A stretch of 45,688 nt of DNA, taken from contig MQVO02000084.1 of the NCBI GenBank assembly GCA_001986395.2, forward strand, positions 1 through 45,688. Reading direction: 5' to 3'. Below, in pieces: positions 35,461 through 42,788 of the stretch (position 1 is the first letter of the stretch; each line of letters starts with the position of its first letter). The translations under genes and the position numbers were made by a program. Origin of the DNA: Irpex lacteus (lineage: Eukaryota; Basidiomycota; Agaricomycetes; Polyporales; Irpicaceae). Below the pieces are notes generated by a model, which was not told the origin of the DNA, made no database searches, and worked only from the letters and a program-made list of their open reading frames with translations.

Positions 35461-35951
35461 TGTCACGACTTGGACAATTTTCCCTTTATTTTCGACTATT
35501 TTCCCTATTTTTCTCTCAATTTCTACGTCATTTCCGTACCTGTTCTGAAAGACCAGTCACGTGACCCTGGGACATTGTTATGTAATACTGTATAGTTCCA
35601 TCCCACGTCCACATGATCCATAGAAGGCGCTAGAACCTTGTAGAACATTGCACCATATTGCGTCATCATTGCATCATTGCTTACTCATAGTGGTGTTAGG
35701 AGTACAGACCCGGTACCAGGGGTCTTTGCTGACATGTATATATACCCACTGGACTTCACTCTGAAGTCCCCAGAATCTACCTCTTGGTCTTTAGCCCCAT
35801 CTTTAGGGTTAATCCCTCGTCGAGTTCTCAACTCTATCCATCGTTCTCAACACTCCCATCGTCGTTCCCGCGTGTCTCCTCGCTGTTCTATCCGACGTGC
35901 GCATTGACTACTCCAACGCTCCGTCTTGAGTAGTTTGTTGTAGTCGTGACA
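35461..35951 (+). repeat. 5' LTR
   Basis: 491 bp, TG...CA ends within 9-bp inverted termini. It contains TATATATA at 35,737-35,744 and the predicted transcript start near 35,772. No LTR-coded protein is claimed. Confidence 0.95.
35737..35744 (+). promoter_or_regulatory. LTR TATA box
   Basis: TATATATA lies 35 nt before AGAATCTACCT at 35,772, the 11-mer that complements the primer-binding site. A perfect 8-bp inverted repeat (GGACTTCA/TGAAGTCC, 35,751-35,769) sits between them. Confidence 0.75.
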
Positions 35952-35953
35952 CT

Positions 35954-35964
35954 AGGTAGATTCT
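35954..35964 (+). promoter_or_regulatory. Self-priming primer-binding site
   Basis: AGGTAGATTCT begins 2 nt after the LTR. It is the exact reverse complement of AGAATCTACCT at 35,772-35,782, the predicted 5' end of the transcript. The yeast element Tf1 primes reverse transcription with the first 11 nt of its own RNA, so the same mechanism is expected here. No TGG of a tRNA-primed site is present. Confidence 0.75.
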
Positions 35965-36059
35965 CCGTCAACACGCCCGGACTCTCGCCTCGGTTTTTCT
36001 TTACAGATACTCCGTCGCATTCCCTTCCCCAATTTTAAAAAGTTTAGCCATTACCCATC

Positions 36060-36813
36060 AGTACGTTGTATTGATCCTATCCCATTCCCCCGTTTCTAAC
36101 GTCGGTCATCAGTGCCCAAAGCTCCTGCAGACCGTCAGCCTCGTCTCCAGCGTAACCTTCCCGAAGGTTTTCTCAACGCTGTCGGTACTAGACGTGCCGA
36201 AGGCAGACCTGTCCGTTGGACTGATCGAGACATCGAGGCTATTGTTGCCTACGTCTCCCGACGCCCCCGTTTACACCCTCTTGGCACTCGCCTTCCACCC
36301 TTCGACTACAACGAGCATCGCGAACGCGGTCAACGTATTACACAGCGTGTTCGTCAAGAACGTGCCCAATCCCTAGCTGATCGCATCGAGAAACCATCGC
36401 TCAGAGACCGTATCTCCAACGCACCCGCTCCTGCTCCACCCACACCCATCGCTCCAAAGCCCGCCCTCGTCGACTTTGCTAAACTCTCCATCGAAGATCG
36501 AGCAGGCGCCCTCCGACCCCGCCTCGACGCCACCATCCGACGTCTAACCGCCGTCATCGAAGTCCTAGACGAACTCCCCATCAAAGCCTCCGATAAGAAA
36601 GTCATTCGCGACCACTACAATCACCTCCTATACGTTCGAGACACCCTATCTCAATACGTCAACAGGTCCGACACCCGCACCCTCACCACTCTCAGCTGGG
36701 GTTTGAAGCAAGTCGGTTTTGTATCGTTTAAGAACCTTCGCAACGACATTAATCGAGTAGTTTCGGATCTGAAAAAGGTCTTTGAAGGAGGATACTGGGA
36801 GCTCGAGAAATAG
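36060..36813 (+). CDS. Extra ORF before gag, start codon made by splicing
   Basis: The frame 36,113-36,813 is open for 233 codons and contains no ATG. A 52-nt intron at 36,061-36,112 (donor GTACGT, branch CTAAC at 36,096-36,100, acceptor ATCAG) would join A36060 to TG36113 and create ATGCCCAAA, giving a 234-aa protein starting MPKAPADRQPRLQ, minus one if counted from Pro. It is basic and Arg-rich in the first 110 residues, then has a Pro/Ala linker, then a helical part (IEDRAGALRPRLDATIRRL to DLKKVFEGGYWELEK). It has no Cys or His motif. I do not recognise it; it may be a matrix-like or RNA-binding accessory protein, or a Gag extension, since it shares gag's frame. It ends at TAG 36,811-36,813. 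Confidence 0.6.
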
Positions 36814-36837
36814 TTTAGCACGTTGTACAAAGCTTAG

Positions 36838-37293
36838 CAGTCATCCGTTTCCCGTTTCAAATCTATCACCATTTCGTTCTCCGCACAAGCAGACGATCCC
36901 CTCCGTGACTGTATCGACCTACCACATTGGTACGATATCGCAAGTCGATCAGACGCTCACGACCACCCTGAATACGCCCGTTACCACCGGTGTCCTGAAC
37001 AACCTTGCCCGAACCGATACAACGGAGTTCCTTGGGAATACGCGCGTGGTCAAGCACCACCCCTTCCATCCCAATTCCCACCAAACACAACACGTGTTGG
37101 CCGAGTCACACGTCCGCCATCCCCACCGTCACCAGAAGTCTCGGAAGTCCAACTCCCGGACCCTGAGATCCTGCCCGAAGCTCTTCATACTCCGTCCGAC
37201 GAAGAAACTCCCGTCGAACCCCTTTCTACAGAAGCTCCGACAGAAGTAGAACCCACTCCTGTTTCAGACCACGTACCTGCACCCCCGCCCATC
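36838..37293 (+). other. Open, ATG-free linker in the gag frame
   Basis: 152 codons without stop or Met run straight into the gag ATG in the same frame. The translation looks coding: it is Pro/Glu-rich, with PHWYDIASRSDAHDH, RYNGVPWEYARG, and a repeated acidic Pro-Glu pattern near the end. Two TAG codons (36,811 and 36,835) separate it from the upstream ORF. A 60-nt GT...AG segment (36,778-36,837) covers both stops and would fuse the frames, but its donor (GTCTTT) is poor. Confidence 0.4.
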
Positions 37294-38358
37294 ATGGCAT
37301 TTGATCCCAACAGTCCCAACTTCCAGGCCATGCTGACAGCTGTCATCGCTGCTGTACGAGCCATGCCTGCACCTGTCATCAACACTTCGACGGCTATTAA
37401 GCCTGCTAAGTACAAGGGTGAGAAAGGACTCGATTTCAGTCGCTTTATCTCACAAAGCGAGGCATACTGGGTCACGGCCGGTATCACCAATGACCAAAAC
37501 AAGATCCTCACAGCCCTCGGGCTCATGGAGGATAAAGCCGCTCATTGGGCCATTTCGATCACGGATCACATGGCTGCGAACAACGGTACTCTCCCTACTG
37601 AAGTAGACACCTGGGATAAGTTTAAAAAGGAGCTCGCCAAACACTTTGGTGATGCTACACCGGAGGACACGGCCATCAGGGAGCTGGAGAAGCTTTGCAG
37701 GCTTGACTCTAAGAGCAAGAATGCTCGAGACGTCAGCACCTACGTCACAGAGTTCCAAACCTACGTAGCCCGCATCGCAGGATTAAGCGACAAAGACAAG
37801 GAAGTTCGCTTTATCAGCGGTCTTCCTGCTCACATCTACCGCAACCTGACAGTCGCCGAGAAGCCCCCCACAACATACGACGAATGGGTCGATCGCAGTC
37901 TCAAAATGGCAGCCGCATACGCTCGAGTTCGTGAACAAGAGGCTCAGGAAAAGAAAGCCTCCACTCCCACCACTACTACCACAGCTGCCAGACCAGCCTC
38001 TAACTCAGCTCCTGCCCGCGCCCCTCCCGCTCAATTCCGCCCCGCTCCGCGCCCAGCCAACAATGGCCCTGTCCCTATGGACGTCGATGCCTCTCGTGCT
38101 GAAACACGCTCATGCTACAACTGTGGCAAGGTAGGACACCTGTCCCGCTTCTGTCCAGACCCGCCTACACCTCGCACTCGTCAAATCCGTGCCGCCTATG
38201 CTGCTCCCAACGCGACAGCCTCTACATCTGCACCCGCACCATCTGTCCCCGCTCCGGCTACAATGACAGATGCCACTATCGCTGCCTTGTTCCAGAAGAT
38301 TGAGGAACTCGAAAAGGCAAATGCCGAGCTGAAGAAGAATCAGGAGGAGGGTTTTTGA
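37294..38358 (+). CDS. gag: Gag, capsid plus CCHC zinc knuckle
   Basis: 354 aa. The ATG at 37,294 is the first ATG downstream of the predicted transcript start, in good context (ATCATGG). Residues about 30-220 match the Ty3-type retrotransposon Gag/capsid domain (KYKGEKGLDFSRFI, WAISITDHM, WDKFKKELAKHFGD, FISGLPAHIYRNL). A Pro/Ala/Thr linker leads to a CX2CX4HX4C zinc knuckle at residues 274-287 (C274, C277, H282, C287), the nucleic-acid-binding motif. A short coiled-coil-like end (IEELEKANAELKK) precedes the TGA at 38,356-38,358. Gag forms the particle that packages the element's RNA. The stop directly follows a -1 frameshift heptamer. Confidence 0.93.
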   Translation: MAFDPNSPNFQAMLTAVIAAVRAMPAPVINTSTAIKPAKYKGEKGLDFSRFISQSEAYWVTAGITNDQNKILTALGLMEDKAAHWAISITDHMAANNGTLPTEVDTWDKFKKELAKHFGDATPEDTAIRELEKLCRLDSKSKNARDVSTYVTEFQTYVARIAGLSDKDKEVRFISGLPAHIYRNLTVAEKPPTTYDEWVDRSLKMAAAYARVREQEAQEKKASTPTTTTTAARPASNSAPARAPPAQFRPAPRPANNGPVPMDVDASRAETRSCYNCGKVGHLSRFCPDPPTPRTRQIRAAYAAPNATASTSAPAPSVPAPATMTDATIAALFQKIEELEKANAELKKNQEEGF

Positions 38359-38394
38359 TTCGGGCCGTGATTAGAGCTGCGCAAGCACGTGCCC
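38349..38394 (+). promoter_or_regulatory. -1 ribosomal frameshift signal between gag and pol
   Basis: The heptamer G GGT TTT (38,349-38,355 in gag frame) fits X XXY YYZ and is followed at once by the gag TGA. After a 6-nt spacer, GGGCCGTG (38,362-38,369) can pair with CACG-T-GCCC (38,386-38,394): 8 bp with one bulged T and a 16-nt loop. Shifting -1 reads through as Leu-Ile-Arg into pol. Confidence 0.75.
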
Positions 38395-41300
38395 CACGTA
38401 TACCATGTACCAATAGATTTTCTGTTTTATCCGCCGATGTACACGAGACTGGCTCTGAATCTGAACATTTTCATGTCCCTATCACTGTTTCCGGCGTGAG
38501 AAGATCTAAGGAAGTCGCAGCTATGGTTGACAGCGGAGCTTCAACTCTGTTTATCAACAAACGATTCGTTCACGAGAACAAGGTTCGCACCCGGCGCTTG
38601 AAGCAGCCAATACCCGTTTACAACATTGATGGCACTCTTAATCGGAGTGGATCAATTGAAGAAGTCGCCATCCTCAACATGAGAATTGGTGATCACGAGG
38701 AACGCACTATCTTCACGGTCACTGACATTGGACCCGAAGACGTTATCATCGGAATCGATTGGTTGCGGTATCACAACCCAACCATCGACTGGTATGAAGG
38801 CATTGTCAAGATGGACAGATGCCCTGACGCCTGCAAGCCGCAGGTAGAAGCCGAAGAAGAGGAAAGGAAGGTTCCACGAGTGGTCCCTGTCCTGACGAAG
38901 AAGAAACCCGGAAGGAGCCTAAAAGAGGTTACACCGGTAGATACCGAAGAAGAGGAGGAACCTGAGGCCTGGGAAGGCCCAGGAAGTTTTAACCCTACGA
39001 AGCTTGCACACTTACAGGCACAAGCCGCGGGTACTCAAATTGGAGGCAAGGGAACTCCCCGTCACTCTCTACCGCCCAAGCCTGGCTTCCATCTGGAGGA
39101 AGGGTCCCGCTTGTTCGTCCTCGCCGGATACACCTACTCGAGTGAGCTGGCTGAAGCAGAAATACGCTCCAAGCTCCCAAAGACATTCGAAGAAATGGTC
39201 CCGGAGCAGTACCGACAATACGCTCATGTCTTCTCCGAGGAAGAATCCCACCGTTTACCCGAACACAAGTCGTATGACCACGCTATCGAACTAGTTCCGG
39301 ATGCTAAGGCCTGGCACGCCAAAGCCTATCCATTGTCACGCACAGAGCAAGACGAACTTGACAAGTTCATCCAGGAAAACCTCGAGAAAGGCTATATTCG
39401 TCCCTCGAAGTCGCCTATGGCGTCACCCTTCTTCTTCGTCAAAAAGAAGGACGGCAAACTTCGTCCAGTACAGGATTACCGTAAGCTCAACGAGGTCACG
39501 ATCAAGAATCGCTATCCACTTCCGTTGATCTCCGAACTCATGGACCGTCTGAAAGGCGCCAAGTTCTTCACTAAACTTGACGTCAGATGGGGATACAACA
39601 ATGTCCGCATCAAGGAAGGTGACGAGCACAAGGCAGCCTTTGTAACGAATCGAGGACTCTTTGAACCCACTGTGATGTTCTTCGGCATGACCAACTCTCC
39701 CGCTACGTTTCAGAACATGATGAACGATATCTTCGCCGACCTCATTGCTGAAGGCAAAGTCACCATCTACCTCGATGACATCCTCATCTACTCGAAGGAA
39801 CTTGCCGAACACCGCAAGGTGGTGCACGAAGTACTACAACGTCTTCGCGACAATGATCTTTTCCTGAAACCGGAGAAGTGCGAATTCGAGCAGTCGGAGA
39901 CTGAGTACCTTGGAGTTATCATTTCCGAGAACCGAATCCGCATGGACCCCGTCAAAGTCAAGGCTGTTGCCGAGTGGCCTACTCCGCAGAATGCATCCGA
40001 TATACGTAAATTCAGAGGATTCGCGAACTTCTATCGGAGGTTCATCAAGGACTTCGGTAAAATCTGTAAGCCACTTGATCGCCTGACCGGCAAAGTCGAA
40101 TGGTCTTGGGGACCTGAGGAACAGACAGCCTTTGACGAGCTGCGCCGTCGTTTCACCGAAGAGCCAGTACTTGCTATGTGGGACTTCGACAGACCCACAC
40201 GAGTGGAGTCTGACGCATCGGGCTTTGCCACCGGTGGAGTTCTAGAGCAACAAGCAGAGGATGGCACTTGGCACCCAGTCGCCTATCGCTCCGAGGCCAT
40301 GACAGAAACCGAACGCAACTACGAGATCTACGATCGAGAACTCATGGGCATCATACGAGCCCTGGAAGACTGGCGCCACTATCTAGAAGGGCTGCCAGAA
40401 AAGTTCATCATCTTCTCCGATCACAAGAACTTGGAGTATTGGAAGACCGCTCGTAACCTCACTCGCCGTCAAGCCCGATGGTCTCTATTCCTCTCCCGTT
40501 TTAACTTCGAGATAGTACCCAAGCCTGGAAAGGCAATGGGGAAGTCGGATACATTGACACGTCAAAGTCAACACGAGGTCAAGGATAACGAGGACAACCA
40601 TGAACAGGTGGTCCTGTCACCAGATCGTTTTAGGGTCCTTGCTTCTCAGCGTGGACAGGCCAGTGTTGTCCCTGACCAAAGCCTCATCAAGCGTATTCGT
40701 GAATGTTCCGAAAAGGATGTCGAAGTCGCAGACGCTCTTGCAAAGGTCCAGAGCCTAGGACCTAGGAAACTACGTAAAGGAATCGAGGAATGGACCACCG
40801 AGAGTGGTTTACTTCTCTTCCGGGGAAAAGTCTATGTTCCCAAAGACCTCGAACTACGTAAAGAGCTTACCCGACTCCACCACGATGTGCCGGCAGCCGG
40901 ACACCCGGGTCGCTACAAGACGCTAGAACTCCTTTCACGAAACTACTGGTGGCCCAGTATGTCCAAATTCGTACATGACTACGTAGACACCTGTGACATC
41001 TGTCAACGAACCAAGATCTTCCCCGCACCGACTCGTGGTCCGCTCCAACCGCTTGATCCTCCCAATGCCCCGTGGGAGAGTGTCACGACAGACTTCATTG
41101 TCAAACTTCCGAAAAGCAACGGCTACGACTCCATCACTGTAGTAGTTGATCGACATTCGGGGCAAGCACACTGCTATCCCTCGAAGGAAACGATGAAGAC
41201 TCCAGACCACGTGCATGACTACATCACGCAGGTCTTTCGTCATCACGGAGTCCCTAAACAGATCATCTCAGATCGAGGTTCTGTCTTTGCGTCGAAATTC

Positions 41301-42281
41301 CTAAAGGCAATCTATGAAGCCCTCGCAGTCACACCCTCCATGTCAACGGCTTACCATCCACAAACTGATGGCAAGACTGAACGACTCAATCAGGAGATCG
41401 AGCAGTACCTCCGAGCCTTCTGCGCGTATCGACAGGACGACTGGGCCGATTGGCTACCCATAGCCGAATTTGCCCTCAATAGCCGAGTACACTCGTCGAC
41501 TGGAAAAGCACCCTTCGAGTTGATCTACGGCTACATTCCTGAGTTTCAGGTCTCGCTGAACCCTAACCCTAAAGTCCCAGCAGCGGATGAACGCCTTCGA
41601 CTTCTGAAAGAAGCTCAGGAAGATGCCCGTGCAGCTTTAGAGTTAACAGCTGAACGCATGAAGCGGTTCTACGACAACGGTGTCGCCAATACACCTCAGT
41701 TTGAAATCGGAGACAGAGTCTATCTCGAGCGCGAAAAGCACCCTAAGGGCCAGCCAACAAGTAAACTGGCACCTAAACGTGATGGCCCATACGAAGTACT
41801 CGAGAAGGTTGCGCCAATGAACTACCGTCTCAAGCTTACGAAAAGAGACAAGCGTCACCCGGTCTTTCACGTGGATCGCCTCCGTCCGGCGAAACCGGCC
41901 AAAGTCGTTCCTAACCGGGACTTCCCCGAACCGCCACCAATTGTTGTTGACGAGGAGGAAGAGTGGGAAGTAGAGAAAGTGTTGGATTCGCACATCAAGA
42001 ACAAGAAGTTCGAATACAAGATCAAATGGAAGGGATATCCAGATAGCGATAACAGCTGGGAACCCCTCGATAACGTCAAGCATGCGAAGAAGGCTATTGC
42101 CGACTTCCACAAGAAACATCCCGGCGCACCCCGCCCAATTGCAGCCTCGCTATTCCTTGCCATGAACTTTCGATCTATCAACGCCGAATTCGACCCGCCA
42201 CCACCCGAGACACTTCGTAAAGTTCCAGACTGGGAGCTTGGCATCGACGACACCCCAGCCTTCCGGAGAAAAGGCCTTTAG
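38355..42281 (+). CDS. pol: Pol: protease, RT, RNase H, integrase, chromodomain
   Basis: 1308 codons from the -1 frameshift site; the first Met (VAAMVDSG) already lies in the protease, so it must be made as a Gag-Pol fusion. Domains by residue from 38,355: aspartic protease D59-S60-G61; reverse transcriptase with the QDYRKLNEVTIKNRYPLP block and YLDD at 472-475; RNase H with the first Asp at 620 (ESDASGF); integrase HHCC zinc domain (about 840-880); catalytic D913, D973 and E1009, i.e. D,D-35-E; a GPY/F module (RDGPYEVL); and a chromodomain from about 1200 (EEEWEVEKVLDSH...KWKGYPDSDNSWEP). The chromodomain should guide insertion to modified histones. All catalytic residues are present and there are no stops or frameshifts. 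TAG at 42,279-42,281 abuts the polypurine tract. Confidence 0.96.
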   Translation: MIRAVIRAAQARAPRIPCTNRFSVLSADVHETGSESEHFHVPITVSGVRRSKEVAAMVDSGASTLFINKRFVHENKVRTRRLKQPIPVYNIDGTLNRSGSIEEVAILNMRIGDHEERTIFTVTDIGPEDVIIGIDWLRYHNPTIDWYEGIVKMDRCPDACKPQVEAEEEERKVPRVVPVLTKKKPGRSLKEVTPVDTEEEEEPEAWEGPGSFNPTKLAHLQAQAAGTQIGGKGTPRHSLPPKPGFHLEEGSRLFVLAGYTYSSELAEAEIRSKLPKTFEEMVPEQYRQYAHVFSEEESHRLPEHKSYDHAIELVPDAKAWHAKAYPLSRTEQDELDKFIQENLEKGYIRPSKSPMASPFFFVKKKDGKLRPVQDYRKLNEVTIKNRYPLPLISELMDRLKGAKFFTKLDVRWGYNNVRIKEGDEHKAAFVTNRGLFEPTVMFFGMTNSPATFQNMMNDIFADLIAEGKVTIYLDDILIYSKELAEHRKVVHEVLQRLRDNDLFLKPEKCEFEQSETEYLGVIISENRIRMDPVKVKAVAEWPTPQNASDIRKFRGFANFYRRFIKDFGKICKPLDRLTGKVEWSWGPEEQTAFDELRRRFTEEPVLAMWDFDRPTRVESDASGFATGGVLEQQAEDGTWHPVAYRSEAMTETERNYEIYDRELMGIIRALEDWRHYLEGLPEKFIIFSDHKNLEYWKTARNLTRRQARWSLFLSRFNFEIVPKPGKAMGKSDTLTRQSQHEVKDNEDNHEQVVLSPDRFRVLASQRGQASVVPDQSLIKRIRECSEKDVEVADALAKVQSLGPRKLRKGIEEWTTESGLLLFRGKVYVPKDLELRKELTRLHHDVPAAGHPGRYKTLELLSRNYWWPSMSKFVHDYVDTCDICQRTKIFPAPTRGPLQPLDPPNAPWESVTTDFIVKLPKSNGYDSITVVVDRHSGQAHCYPSKETMKTPDHVHDYITQVFRHHGVPKQIISDRGSVFASKFLKAIYEALAVTPSMSTAYHPQTDGKTERLNQEIEQYLRAFCAYRQDDWADWLPIAEFALNSRVHSSTGKAPFELIYGYIPEFQVSLNPNPKVPAADERLRLLKEAQEDARAALELTAERMKRFYDNGVANTPQFEIGDRVYLEREKHPKGQPTSKLAPKRDGPYEVLEKVAPMNYRLKLTKRDKRHPVFHVDRLRPAKPAKVVPNRDFPEPPPIVVDEEEEWEVEKVLDSHIKNKKFEYKIKWKGYPDSDNSWEPLDNVKHAKKAIADFHKKHPGAPRPIAASLFLAMNFRSINAEFDPPPPETLRKVPDWELGIDDTPAFRRKGL

Positions 42282-42289
42282 GAGGGGGG
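42280..42289 (+). promoter_or_regulatory. Polypurine tract
   Basis: AGGAGGGGGG overlaps the pol stop and ends 3 nt before the 3' LTR. It primes plus-strand DNA synthesis. Confidence 0.85.
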
Positions 42290-42292
42290 TAA

Positions 42293-42783
42293 TGTCACGA
42301 CTTGGACAATTTTCCCTTTATTTTCGACTATTTTCCCTATTTTTCTCTCAATTTCTACGTCATTTCCGTACCTGTTCTGAAAGACCAGTCACGTGACCCT
42401 GGGACATTGTTATGTAATACTGTATAGTTCCATCCCACGTCCACATGATCCATAGAAGGCGCTAGAACCTTGTAGAACATTGCACCATATTGCGTCATCA
42501 TTGCATCATTGCTTACTCATAGTGGTGTTAGGAGTACAGACCCGGTACCAGGGGTCTTTGCTGACATGTATATATACCCACTGGACTTCACTCTGAAGTC
42601 CCCAGAATCTACCTCTTGGTCTTTAGCCCCATCTTTAGGGTTAATCCCTCGTCGAGTTCTCAACTCTATCCATCGTTCTCAACACTCCCATCGTCGTTCC
42701 CGCGTGTCTCCTCGCTGTTCTATCCGACGTGCGCATTGACTACTCCAACGCTCCGTCTTGAGTAGTTTGTTGTAGTCGTGACA
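42293..42783 (+). repeat. 3' LTR
   Basis: 491 bp, the same length as the 5' LTR and without a difference that I could see on reading. Followed by the target duplication GGTGC (42,784-42,788). Confidence 0.95.
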
Positions 42784-42788
42784 GGTGC

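Larger units (their letters stand above)
35461..42783 (+). mobile_element. Complete Ty3/gypsy chromovirus LTR retrotransposon
   Basis: 7,323 bp bounded by two 491-bp LTRs that start TGTCACGAC and end GTCGTGACA. The 5-bp direct repeat GGTGC flanks it at 35,456-35,460 and 42,784-42,788. Inside are a primer-binding site, an extra ORF, gag, pol (protease, RT, RNase H, integrase, chromodomain) and a polypurine tract, in the order of the Ty3/gypsy group. The chromodomain and the self-priming layout place it near the Tf1/MarY1-type chromoviruses of fungi. All core domains are intact and I saw no difference between the LTRs on reading, so it is probably young and may be active. Confidence 0.96.

Noticed and set aside
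35677..35907. 76-codon ORF, identical in both LTRs
   Set aside because: It overlaps the TATA box and start region, its identity only reflects LTR identity, and it would not be on the predicted RNA from its first codon.
36782..37249. 155-codon ORF in another frame between the extra ORF and gag
   Set aside because: It has no ATG, and the gag-frame linker in the same place joins gag directly and has a more protein-like composition.
41561..41573. CCCTAACCCTAAA, telomere-like repeat
   Set aside because: Only two units, and it codes for Asn-Pro-Asn-Pro within the integrase region of pol; chance match.
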